This document shows positions 27,969 to 35,569 of a stretch of 64,000 bases of DNA, piece by piece. This stretch comes from Actinomadura atramentaria DSM 43919. Lineage in GTDB: Bacteria; Actinomycetota; Actinomycetes; Streptosporangiales; Streptosporangiaceae. Position 1 is the stretch's first letter. The number at the start of each line of letters is the position of its first letter. The position numbers were made by a program, and so were the translations under genes. The notes below the pieces were generated by a model. That model was not told the DNA's origin. It saw only the letters and a list, made by a program, of their open reading frames with translations, and did no database searches. The stretch is taken from the NCBI RefSeq assembly GCF_000381885.1, contig NZ_KB907209.1, positions 18,727 to 82,726 on the forward strand, given 5' to 3'.

Positions 27969-29149
27969 GCCGTGCCCGCCGTGCGCCGCTCGGCCGCGCG
28001 GCGCATGTCGCGGACCGCGTCCTGCACGGTCGCCAGCGAGACGGTGCCGGTGAACGCGCCGCCGCGCCCGACGACCGGGACGCGGTCGTGGTCGGTCTGG
28101 ATCAGCGCCTCCAGTGCGCGCTGGAGCGTGTCGCGGGCGTGCAGCGGCTCGGGGACGGGCGCGCCGCGCTCCCCGAGCGGCCCGGCCGCGTCGCGCAGGT
28201 CGTCGCGGGTGACGGCGCGGACGGGCCGCCCCGCGTCGTCCAGCACGACCGCGAACGCGTCGTCGGCGTCGCCGATCCGGTCGCGGACGGCCGCCGCGTC
28301 GTCGCCGGGCCGCGCGGTCGGCGTCTCGCCCAGCGGGACGTCCGCGACGCGGCTGAACCGCAGCAGCCGCATCGACTGCGCCCCGCCGACGAACTGCTCG
28401 ACGTACTCGTCCGCCGGGCTCAGCAGGATCTCCTGCGGCGTGCCGTACTGCGCGACGCGCGAGCCCTTGTCGAGGATCGCGATGCGGTCCCCGAGCTTCA
28501 GCGCCTCGTCGATGTCGTGGGTGACGAACACGATCGTCTTGCCCAGTTCGTCCTGGAGGCCGAGCAGGGAGTCCTGCAGATGCTCGCGGGTGATGGGGTC
28601 GAGCGCGCCGAACGGCTCGTCCATCAGCATGACGGGCGGGTCGGCGGCGAGCGCGCGGGCGACGCCGACGCGCTGCTGCTGCCCGCCCGACAGCTCGCGC
28701 GGGTAGCGGGCGCGGTAGCGGTCGGGCGGGAGGTCGACGAGTTCGAGCAGCTCGTCCACCCGCGCCGCGATGCGCTTGCGGTCCCACTTGAGCATCTGCG
28801 GGACGAGCCCGACGTTCGTCGCGACCGTCATGTGCGGGAACAGCCCGGCGTCCTGGATGACGTAGCCGATGTGGCGGCGCAGCTCGGTCGGGTTGAGGCT
28901 CAGCGCGTCCCGCCCGGCGACGGTGATCGTGCCGGACGTCGGTTCGATGAGCCGGTTGACGAGCCGCATCAGCGTCGTCTTCCCGCTGCCGGACGGGCCG
29001 AGCAGCACGACGATCTCCCCGGCGGGGATGTGCAGCGTCACCCGGTCGACGGCGGCGGTCCGCTGCCCCGGATAGCGCTTGGTGACGTCGGTCAGCTCGA
29101 TCCCGGCGCGCGGGTCGGGTGCGTCGGGTGCGTCGGGCGCGTCAGGCAC
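27965..29149 (-). CDS. compatible-solute ABC transporter ATPase with CBS region (OpuCA/ProV type)
   Basis: A 394-residue ATPase. Walker A GPSGSGKT is near residue 52, the Q-loop YVIQDAGLFPHMTV follows, and LSGGQQQRVGVARAL with VMLMDEPFGALD gives signature and Walker B. Residues from about 270 form paired CBS-like segments (TRDDLRDA, then QTDHDRVPVVGRGGAFTGTVS), which sense ionic strength or nucleotides in OpuA/OpuC homologues. The GTG start gives a curious N-terminal PDA repeat (PDAPDAPDAPDP). It overlaps the upstream permease by eight bases. Confidence 0.92.
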   Translation of the reverse strand: MPDAPDAPDAPDPRAGIELTDVTKRYPGQRTAAVDRVTLHIPAGEIVVLLGPSGSGKTTLMRLVNRLIEPTSGTITVAGRDALSLNPTELRRHIGYVIQDAGLFPHMTVATNVGLVPQMLKWDRKRIAARVDELLELVDLPPDRYRARYPRELSGGQQQRVGVARALAADPPVMLMDEPFGALDPITREHLQDSLLGLQDELGKTIVFVTHDIDEALKLGDRIAILDKGSRVAQYGTPQEILLSPADEYVEQFVGGAQSMRLLRFSRVADVPLGETPTARPGDDAAAVRDRIGDADDAFAVVLDDAGRPVRAVTRDDLRDAAGPLGERGAPVPEPLHARDTLQRALEALIQTDHDRVPVVGRGGAFTGTVSLATVQDAVRDMRRAAERRTAGTA

Positions 29150-29789
29150 GGATCCCCCGGGGCGTGGTCAGGCGGCCGATGAGGACGAAGCAGGCGTCGA
29201 ACAGCAGCGCGAGGACGATCACGCCGAGCGTCCCGGCGAGCGTCATGTTCACCGAGTTCGCGCCGCCGAGCCGCCCGAGGCCGGAGAAGATCTGCTCCCC
29301 GAGACCGGGCCCGGACACGTACGCGGCGATGGCGCCGATGCCCATCGCGAGCTGCGTCGCGACGCGGACGCCGGTGAGGATGACGGGCCAGGCCAGCGGC
29401 AGTTCGACGCGCAGCAGGATGCGGGCGCGGCCCATCCCGATGCCGCGCGCGGCGTCCACGAGCGTCCGGTCGACGCCGGTGAGGCCGACGACGGTGTTCC
29501 GCACGATCGGCAGCAGCGAGTAGAGGGTGAGCGCGACGACGCTCGGCGCGACGCCGAGGCCGAGCGGGGTGATGAGCAGGCCGAGCAGCGCGAGGGAGGG
29601 GATCGTGAACGCCGCGCCCGCCGCGCCGGTCGCGACGGCCGACAGCCGGGGGCTGCGGTAGACCAGCAGCCCGATCGCGACGCCGATGACGAGGGCGGCG
29701 ACGACGCACTGGAACACCATGCTGGCGTGCTGCCAGGTCTCGAACGTCAGCAGTTCCTCGCGGCTGCGCAGATACTCCCAGAAGTTCAC
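29142..29789 (-). CDS. compatible-solute ABC transporter permease (OpuCD/ProW type)
   Basis: A 215-residue membrane subunit of standard OpuC permease size, first gene of the four-gene operon. TLVDAARGIGMGRARILLRVELPLA is the conserved ATPase-contact loop, nearly the same as in the partner permease. It begins MNFWEYLRSREELL, typical of this family, with a ribosome site GGAGGAAAC immediately upstream. An inverted repeat lies about 40-55 bases before the start. Confidence 0.9.
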   Translation of the reverse strand: MNFWEYLRSREELLTFETWQHASMVFQCVVAALVIGVAIGLLVYRSPRLSAVATGAAGAAFTIPSLALLGLLITPLGLGVAPSVVALTLYSLLPIVRNTVVGLTGVDRTLVDAARGIGMGRARILLRVELPLAWPVILTGVRVATQLAMGIGAIAAYVSGPGLGEQIFSGLGRLGGANSVNMTLAGTLGVIVLALLFDACFVLIGRLTTPRGIRA

Positions 29790-29826
29790 GGTTTCCTCCG
29801 GTGGATCACTACCACCCCGGGGTACG

Positions 29827-29844
29827 GATCACACCTCCGTGATC
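29827..29844. promoter_or_regulatory. inverted repeat upstream of the compatible-solute operon
   Basis: GATCAC (29827-29832) and GTGATC (29839-29844) form a perfect dyad with a six-base spacer, 38 bases ahead of the first transporter gene. Related ATCAC and GTGAT elements flank it on both sides. A GntR-type regulator would suit such a site, but none is encoded nearby. Confidence 0.4.
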
Positions 29845-29865
29845 GGATCGTGGTGATAGCGCCGT

Positions 29866-29898
29866 GGCCCCGTCCGGGAGCGCGGGCCGGACGGGGCC
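29866..29898. terminator. 12-bp hairpin terminator
   Basis: GGCCCCGTCCGG (29866-29877) pairs perfectly with CCGGACGGGGCC (29887-29898) around a nine-base loop. It lies eight bases after the stop of the F420-dependent oxidoreductase gene and should keep its transcript out of the transporter operon. Confidence 0.75.
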
Positions 29899-29906
29899 GC
29901 GCCCGC

Positions 29907-30749
29907 TCAGGCCAGTCCGAGCACCTCGCTGATCGCGCGGAGGCCGGGGAGCGGGTCGGCGTCGTCCTTGGTGAGGAGCTGGACGGCGACGTGGTCCGCG
30001 CCCGCGTCGAGGTGCGCGGTGAGCGCGGCGGCGGCCGTCGCGGCGTCGCCGTGCGGGGCGAGGGCGTCGATGAGCGCGTCGCTGCCGCCGTCCGCGATGT
30101 CGGCGTCCGTCCAGCCGAGGCGCTTGAGGTTCGCCGTGTAGTTCCCGAGCTGGAGGTAGAACTTCAGGTTGACGCGGGCGAGCGCGCGGGCGTTCTCCGG
30201 GTCGGTGTCCACGATGACCTTCTGCTCGGGCGCGAGCAGCGGCCCCGCGCCCAGGACCTCGCGGGCGCGCCGCGTGTGCTCGGGCGTGACGAGGTAGGGG
30301 TGCGCGCCGCGCGCCCGCTCGCCCGCCAGGCGCAGCACCTTCGGGCCGAGCGCGGCCAGCACGCGGTCGGCGGCGGGGACGCCCTCGGCGTCGAGGACGT
30401 CGAGGTAGGACACGATCGTCTCGTACGGGCTCGCGTACTCGCGGGTCGCCTCGGGGTGGCCGATGCCGACGCCGAGCAGGAACCGGCCGGGGAACGCCTC
30501 GGCGAGGCTCCGGTGGACCGGGGCGACGTCGCGCGCGTCGGTGGCCCACATGTTGACGATCCCGGTCGCGACGACGAGCCGTTCGGTCGCGACGAGCAGC
30601 CCCTGGACGATCTCCAGGTCCTTCGGGGTGGGCGAGCCGCCGAGCCAGACGGTGCCGTAGCCGAGCGCCTCGGCCTCGGCGGCGAGTTCGGGGCCGACCT
30701 GGTTCCAGCGCCGCCAGATGCCGTAGCGGCCCGTGTCGATCTCGGTCAT
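29907..30749 (-). CDS. LLM-class F420-dependent oxidoreductase
   Basis: A 280-residue TIM-barrel flavin-type oxidoreductase of the luciferase-like family. LAAEAEALGYGTVWLGGSPT, ATGIVNMWATDA and RFLLGVGIGHPEATREYASP are typical of actinobacterial members that use coenzyme F420. GGAGGGAA lies eight bases before the ATG at 30749; an open frame continues upstream but has no such site. The substrate is unknown. It stands alone between the transporter operon and asnB. Confidence 0.85.
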   Translation of the reverse strand: MTEIDTGRYGIWRRWNQVGPELAAEAEALGYGTVWLGGSPTPKDLEIVQGLLVATERLVVATGIVNMWATDARDVAPVHRSLAEAFPGRFLLGVGIGHPEATREYASPYETIVSYLDVLDAEGVPAADRVLAALGPKVLRLAGERARGAHPYLVTPEHTRRAREVLGAGPLLAPEQKVIVDTDPENARALARVNLKFYLQLGNYTANLKRLGWTDADIADGGSDALIDALAPHGDAATAAAALTAHLDAGADHVAVQLLTKDDADPLPGLRAISEVLGLA

Positions 30750-31124
30750 GTTCTTCCCTCCGGTGGCGCGGGAGGCGCGTCCTCCCGCGGTTGCGCAAGC
30801 ACCGGCGGGCGCGCCGTTGTTCCGCGTACCCGCGGGAAGCTGATCACCAGACCGGGGCGGGTCGATCTTCGGGTAATGGCCGGAGCCGGTCAGGCGGGGG
30901 ACGGGAGGTGTGCCGCCGCGCGGGGCCCCCGTTCGTGTGAACGGGGCCGGGGCGGCGCGGCGGGCGTCGATCCGGTCGGCGGCGGCCCGGTCGCGGTTCC
31001 GACACGGAGTCAAGCCCCCTGTCTGGAATGTCGGGTGAGGTGTATTTCGTATGTGTTTCGCGGTTCGTGGACAGGGGGAAATGCGTTAGCTGTAGAAACC
31101 ACATTTCCCGGAGGGGGTTCTCCC
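30750..31124. other. divergent intergenic region with hairpins
   Basis: No gene is seen. CCCCGTTC and GAACGGGG (30927-30934, 30939-30946) form a hairpin with a four-base loop, set inside a longer imperfect GC-rich stem. GGGAAATG (31076-31083) and CATTTCCC (31102-31109) form a perfect 8-bp dyad ending immediately before the asnB ribosome site (GGAGGGGG), where it could be an operator or a leader stem limiting ribosome access. Confidence 0.5.
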
Positions 31125-32927
31125 ATGTGCGGCATCACCGGCTGGGTCGACTACGACCGCGACCTCACCGCCGAACGCGCCACCGCCCTCGCGATGACCC
31201 GCACGATGGCGCCGCGCGGACCCGACGCGGAGGGCCTCCACCTCGACCGGCACGTCGCCCTCGGCCACCGCCGGCTCGCCGTCATCGACGTCGAGGGCGG
31301 CGTCCAGCCGATGACGCACGGCCCCGCGACGCTCGTCTACAGCGGCGAGACCTACAACTTCCAGGAGCTGCGCGACGACCTCGCCGCGCGCGGGCACGCG
31401 TTCCGCACGCGCAGCGACACCGAGGTCGTCCTGCACGCGTACCTGGAGTGGGGGCGCGACTTCGTCGAACGGCTGAACGGCATGTTCGCGTTCGCGCTGT
31501 GGGACTCGCGCACCGAGGAACTGCTGCTCGTCCGCGACCGCATGGGCATCAAGCCGCTGTACTACGCGCCGACGCGGGACGGCGTGCTGTTCGGGTCCGA
31601 GCCGAAGGCGATCCTCGCGCATCCCGGATTCACCGCGCGCATCGACAGTGACGGGCTCGCCGAACTGCTCACCAACGCGAAGACTCCCGGACACGGGATC
31701 TTCGCCGGGATGCACGAGGTCGTGCCGGGCCACATCGTCACGGTCTCGCGCGGCGGACTCACCGACCGGGCGTACTGGACGCTCAGCGCGCGCGAGCACA
31801 CCGACGACCTCGCGACGACCGTCGCGCGCGTCCGCGAACTGCTGGACGACATCGTCCGGCGGCAGCTCATCGCCGACGTGCCGCTCTGCACGCTGCTGTC
31901 CGGCGGGCTGGACTCCAGCGCGCTCACCGCCCTCGCCGACCGGGCGCTCGGCGCGGACCACGTCCGCTCGTTCGCGGTGGACTTCGTGGACGAGACGGGC
32001 GGGTTCGTCCCCGACGACCTGCGCGACACCGCCGACGGGCCGTACGTCCAGGACGTCGCGCGGCACGTCGGCTGCGCGCACTCCGACGTCGTCCTGTCCA
32101 ACGCGCAGCTCGCCGCGCCGTCCGCCGTGGACGCCGTCCTGCGCGCCCGGGACCTGCCCGGCATGGGCGACATGGACACGTCCCTCTACCTTCTGTTCGC
32201 CGAGATCAGGCGGCACTCGACCGTCGCACTGTCGGGTGAGTCCGCCGACGAGGTGTTCGGCGGGTACCGCTGGTTCCACGACCCGGCCGCCGTCGCCGCC
32301 GAGACGTTCCCGTGGACCTCGACGGCCCTCGGCCGCGGCCTCGACCTCCTCGACCCCGGCCTCCAGGCCCGCGCGGACGCCTACCTCGCCGACCGGTACC
32401 GCGAGGCGCTGGCCGAGGTCCCGCACGTCCCGGACGCGTCCCCGGCCGAACGCCGCATGCGCGAGATCTGCTACCTGCACCTCACCCGCATGGTCCGGAC
32501 GCTCCTCGACCGCAAGGACCGCCTGAGCATGGCGGTCGGGCTGGAGGTGCGCGTGCCGTTCTGCGACCACCGGCTCGTCGAGTACGTCTTCAACACGCCG
32601 TGGTCGTACAAGACCTACGACGGGCGGGAGAAGAGCCTGCTGCGCGGCGCGGTCGCGGACGTGCTGCCCGAGTCGGTCGCGCAGCGGCGCAAGAGCCCGT
32701 ACCCGGCGACGCAGAACCCCGGCTACGAGCGCGCCGTCCGCGACCGCCTCGCCGCCGTCGCCGCGGACTCGTCCAAGCCGGTCCACGCCTACCTGGACCT
32801 CGCCGCCGTCAAGGACGCCCTCTCCCGCCCCCTCGGCCCGACGAGCCTCCAGCCCACCCGCATGCCGATGGAACGCGTCCTGACTTTGAGCGACTGGCTC
32901 GACGCCTACCACCCGGCGTCGCTGTAA
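31125..32927 (+). CDS. asnB: glutamine-hydrolysing asparagine synthetase B
   Basis: A 600-residue class-II amidotransferase that makes asparagine from aspartate, ATP and glutamine. The nucleophile is Cys2 (MCGITGW), exposed after removal of Met. The glutaminase domain shows MAPRGPDAEG and SGETYNFQELR. The synthetase domain has the pyrophosphate-binding loop SGGLDSS near residue 258 and SGESADEVFGGY near residue 370. Length and motif order match standalone AsnB. A strong GGAGGGGG lies nine bases upstream. It stands alone on the plus strand, so a housekeeping role is as likely as a specialised one. Confidence 0.93.
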   Translation: MCGITGWVDYDRDLTAERATALAMTRTMAPRGPDAEGLHLDRHVALGHRRLAVIDVEGGVQPMTHGPATLVYSGETYNFQELRDDLAARGHAFRTRSDTEVVLHAYLEWGRDFVERLNGMFAFALWDSRTEELLLVRDRMGIKPLYYAPTRDGVLFGSEPKAILAHPGFTARIDSDGLAELLTNAKTPGHGIFAGMHEVVPGHIVTVSRGGLTDRAYWTLSAREHTDDLATTVARVRELLDDIVRRQLIADVPLCTLLSGGLDSSALTALADRALGADHVRSFAVDFVDETGGFVPDDLRDTADGPYVQDVARHVGCAHSDVVLSNAQLAAPSAVDAVLRARDLPGMGDMDTSLYLLFAEIRRHSTVALSGESADEVFGGYRWFHDPAAVAAETFPWTSTALGRGLDLLDPGLQARADAYLADRYREALAEVPHVPDASPAERRMREICYLHLTRMVRTLLDRKDRLSMAVGLEVRVPFCDHRLVEYVFNTPWSYKTYDGREKSLLRGAVADVLPESVAQRRKSPYPATQNPGYERAVRDRLAAVAADSSKPVHAYLDLAAVKDALSRPLGPTSLQPTRMPMERVLTLSDWLDAYHPASL

Positions 32928-33151
32928 AGCGCTGGGCGGCCGCGCGCCGATTTCTCGGCAGACTTTCGGGACCGACGGGGATTAATGCGTTCTCCGGGCC
33001 GCCTGGTATCCTGCCGAATCTGATTGGTCGCCGTATTTTGACGGATAATCGGTGATCAAGGCTGAATCGTGCTCGCGCGAGGTCGGCGGGCTGGACGATG
33101 GCGTCGTTCGGCCCGCCGCGCCCGGATAATGGTGGTTGGTGATCGACTCCC

Positions 33152-33703
33152 GTGGTGAAGGCCGAACGCCTTGGCCGCCGCAGCGTGCGGGTGCTCCTGG
33201 TGCTGGTCATGGCCGTGTTCGACCTGGCCGTTTCCGGGCTGATGGCGGGCGGCCCCGTGCCCGCGCCGCCGTCCGCGGTCGTCATCGTCGGCGTCATCGT
33301 CGCGCTGGTGCATTGGTACGCATCGATGTTCGGCTGGGGCGGCAGGCTCGTTGCGACGCCGCATGCCCTGCTCGTCAGAAATGTTTTCATCGAGCATCGG
33401 ATTCCGTGGGACCGCATCAACGGCGTTGGGCTCGACCAGGGGTTGGGTATTTCGCTCATTGATGCGGGCGGCGGCGAGCGCACGGTGCGCTCGTTGCTGT
33501 TCGGCAGTTCGATGATCGGCGACCTTCTGGGTTACCCCACATACCGGCGGGCCGTCGTCTGGATCGAAGAACACAAAAGCGTGTTCTGCGCGCAGGGCGC
33601 ATCGAACGGCCCGTACGTCCGCGCGGTGCGAATCCCGTGGATCTCGCTCTTGGTCATCTTCTTGTTCTGCGTGAGTGGAGTGTGTTTCTTTGCTTCGGTC
33701 TAG
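33152..33703 (+). CDS. two-helix membrane protein with PH-like domain
   Basis: A 183-residue protein. Two hydrophobic helices (about residues 13-32 and 43-62) are followed by a PH-like (DUF-type bacterial PH) segment: LVATPHALLVRNVFIEHRIPWDRINGV, then SMIGDLLGYPTYRRAV. A third hydrophobic stretch ends the protein. The IPW and S-IGDLL-YP elements recur in the protein at 34316-34861, so the two are paralogues. Tandem GTG codons (33152, 33155) both could start it. Function unknown; third-position GC is lower than in adjacent genes. Confidence 0.65.
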   Translation: MVKAERLGRRSVRVLLVLVMAVFDLAVSGLMAGGPVPAPPSAVVIVGVIVALVHWYASMFGWGGRLVATPHALLVRNVFIEHRIPWDRINGVGLDQGLGISLIDAGGGERTVRSLLFGSSMIGDLLGYPTYRRAVVWIEEHKSVFCAQGASNGPYVRAVRIPWISLLVIFLFCVSGVCFFASV

Positions 33704-33717
33704 TCGGCGGTGTCGGT

Positions 33718-34188
33718 GTGAGCGAAAGTGAGCTGCGGTCTCTGATCGCGATGATCCATCGATCCGCCGATGAAGCCGACGTCGATGTCGATGTCGACGT
33801 CGACGAGATCAGCAGCGGTCATCGGATCGTGAGCGTGAGCGACGTACATGCCGAGGGCGTCGATTTTTGGCTCATATTCGACGGCGAGGTCGCGATCCTT
33901 CAGATCGGCGATATCGATGCGCGGGCGGAGGTGCCGCTCGCGGGGGAAGGGGGAGTGATGTTGGAGAAGACCATGTCGAGCATCTTCCGCGGGAGAGTCG
34001 AAGGGCGGCGCTATCGACGTTCGCATGGTTTCTTCACCTGGGACGCCCAGGGTGGCCGGCTTATCGCTGCGCAGCATTACAGCCTTCCGTTTTTTCGTGG
34101 GAGATCGGTGGAGCGCACGTCATTTCGTCCCTATGGGCGAACCGATCGCGACCGGTGCGGGCAGCCGGCCTCGCGGGGACGAGGGTGA
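33718..34188 (+). CDS. hypothetical protein with Asp-Val repeat
   Basis: A 156-residue soluble protein I do not recognise. It begins SESELRSLIAMIHRSADEAD, then runs through DVDVDVDVDE (a short hexanucleotide-like repeat in the DNA) into a mixed alpha/beta region (VDFWLIFDGEVAILQIGD) and an arginine-rich tail. The GTG at 33718 is the best start although its ribosome site is weak. It lies 14 bases after one membrane paralogue and about 130 bases before the other, suggesting a small co-transcribed group. Confidence 0.5.
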   Translation: MSESELRSLIAMIHRSADEADVDVDVDVDEISSGHRIVSVSDVHAEGVDFWLIFDGEVAILQIGDIDARAEVPLAGEGGVMLEKTMSSIFRGRVEGRRYRRSHGFFTWDAQGGRLIAAQHYSLPFFRGRSVERTSFRPYGRTDRDRCGQPASRGRG

Positions 34189-34315
34189 ACATGAAACGCG
34201 GTTGGAGAGTTCCGCGTTCTGGCCCGGAGCCTTGCCGGTGCGGAGCGCCGCCGGTCGCCGCCGGAGCGGTCCGCGTCGCGACCGGGGCGGCCGACGCGTC
34301 GCGGCGGAAGGATCG

Positions 34316-34861
34316 ATGATGGCCGATGAGATCGTGTCCCGACGGAGAGGTCTCTGCCTGTTCGCTCTCGTCGCCGGCCTCGTGCTGTCCGTCATGGCGG
34401 TGCGGAACGCCGTCATCATCGAGGATGCTGGCAAGCGATTCTTGCTCTTCCCGGCCGCCGCGGTGCCGCTCTGCTGCATGTGGTTGATCGGTCGACATTC
34501 TGCGGTGCGCGTCTGTCGTGGCGGTGTTGTCATCGACAATTTCGCCGTACGCCATCGCATACCGTGGAGTGAGTTCTCCGAGTTCGTGGTCGACGACGGG
34601 CTGGGCGTTCGCCTCAGGGATCGGAGGATCATCGATTCTGTTGTATTCGGTGGATCGGTGATCGGCGACCTGCTGGACTACCCGCATGCCCGGAAGGCCC
34701 GCCGGAAGCTCGACGCGGCCCGCGACCGGGTGATCGCGACGGGCGGCGAGTCGTGGCCGGGCGGGTACGAGAAGAGGATTTTCGTGCCGCTCGTGCCCCT
34801 GGCCGCCATCATCGGCGCGTGCGCGCTGCTTGTTCTGGCCGCCTTTGTACTCCGGATGTGA
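34316..34861 (+). CDS. two-helix membrane protein with PH-like domain (paralogue)
   Basis: A 181-residue protein with hydrophobic helices at about residues 13-30 and 45-60, a PH-like segment (VVIDNFAVRHRIPWSEFSEFVV, then SVIGDLLDYPHARKAR), and a C-terminal hydrophobic helix. Layout and motifs match the protein at 33152-33703. GGAAGGA precedes the ATG at 34316; a second ATG follows directly. The last helix overlaps in DNA with a possible GTG start of the next frame. Its function is unknown. Confidence 0.65.
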   Translation: MMADEIVSRRRGLCLFALVAGLVLSVMAVRNAVIIEDAGKRFLLFPAAAVPLCCMWLIGRHSAVRVCRGGVVIDNFAVRHRIPWSEFSEFVVDDGLGVRLRDRRIIDSVVFGGSVIGDLLDYPHARKARRKLDAARDRVIATGGESWPGGYEKRIFVPLVPLAAIIGACALLVLAAFVLRM

Positions 34862-34959
34862 AGAATCGCACGGCCCCGAAGCGCGCAGGGCGCCTGTCCC
34901 CGGTCGTGAGCCGCCGGGGTACGATCGAACTCCCGGTCGGAATCGAACGGAGTGCGTCC

Positions 34960-35463
34960 GTGCGGAGATTCGCCGTCCCCGGAACGGTTCTCCTCGTGCT
35001 CTCGGTGCTTTGTCAGCATGTTTTCTCGGTGGTTTTCCCGGCGCAGACGTCCGACGCGAGAGCGTATCGGGGGTCCGTCAAGACGACGATCGGCCTTGAG
35101 GACGCGTTGGAGATGTTCGGCCTGGACCTGCCGGAGGGCGCGGAGAACGTCCGGTACTGCCGTCAGGACGATTGGGACATCAACCGGCTGCTGCTGAGGT
35201 TCGACGTGCCCGAGAACGTCGGCGGAGCGTTCCTGGCGGCCTGGGGCGTCTCAAGCCGTCCGCCGAAGGAGTCGCACCTGCTGCTGGGGTCCAAATTCGT
35301 CAACGACTGCATGAAGAACTCGACGGACGGCCTCCCGGACCGCTCGCTGGAGTTCGCTCACGCGGTGCGCGGCAACATCGGTTACCGCTTCACGAAGGAC
35401 GCGGGCGGTCCCGAGGTGATGACGATGCGGATCTACGCCGCGGTCGCCGGGGATTTCGACTAG
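34960..35463 (+). CDS. hypothetical exported or membrane-anchored protein
   Basis: A 167-residue protein with an N-terminal hydrophobic segment (FAVPGTVLLVLSVLCQHVFSVVF) that should serve as a signal anchor, followed by an extracytoplasmic domain with two to three cysteines and no recognised family. The GTG at 34960 has GGAG eight bases upstream and places the hydrophobic segment at the N-terminus; another GTG at 34858, overlapping the preceding stop, would add an arginine-rich 34-residue extension. Gene order suggests it belongs with the upstream membrane proteins. A strong hairpin follows. Confidence 0.55.
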   Translation: MRRFAVPGTVLLVLSVLCQHVFSVVFPAQTSDARAYRGSVKTTIGLEDALEMFGLDLPEGAENVRYCRQDDWDINRLLLRFDVPENVGGAFLAAWGVSSRPPKESHLLLGSKFVNDCMKNSTDGLPDRSLEFAHAVRGNIGYRFTKDAGGPEVMTMRIYAAVAGDFD

Positions 35464-35523
35464 TTTCCGATCTTGCCGCGGGCGGCAGGGGTTTGCAGAC
35501 GACGTCCACGCGGCGGTCCGGGG

Positions 35524-35568
35524 CCGCGCGGCGCGGCCCCGCGGGGATGCCGGGGCCGCGCCGCGCGG
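35524..35568. terminator. perfect 17-bp hairpin between convergent genes
   Basis: CCGCGCGGCGCGGCCCC (35524-35540) pairs perfectly with GGGGCCGCGCCGCGCGG (35552-35568) around an 11-base loop. It separates the plus-strand group ending at 35463 from the flavin amine oxidase stop at 35570 and can act in both directions. A smaller hairpin (GGCCGCGCGGCGCGGCC) is nested in its left arm. Confidence 0.8.
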
Positions 35569-35569
35569 G

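Noticed and set aside
34185..34319. A roughly 42-codon frame between the Asp-Val-repeat protein and the second PH-like protein
   Set aside because: Weak ribosome site, Arg/Ala-rich low-information sequence and no family resemblance.
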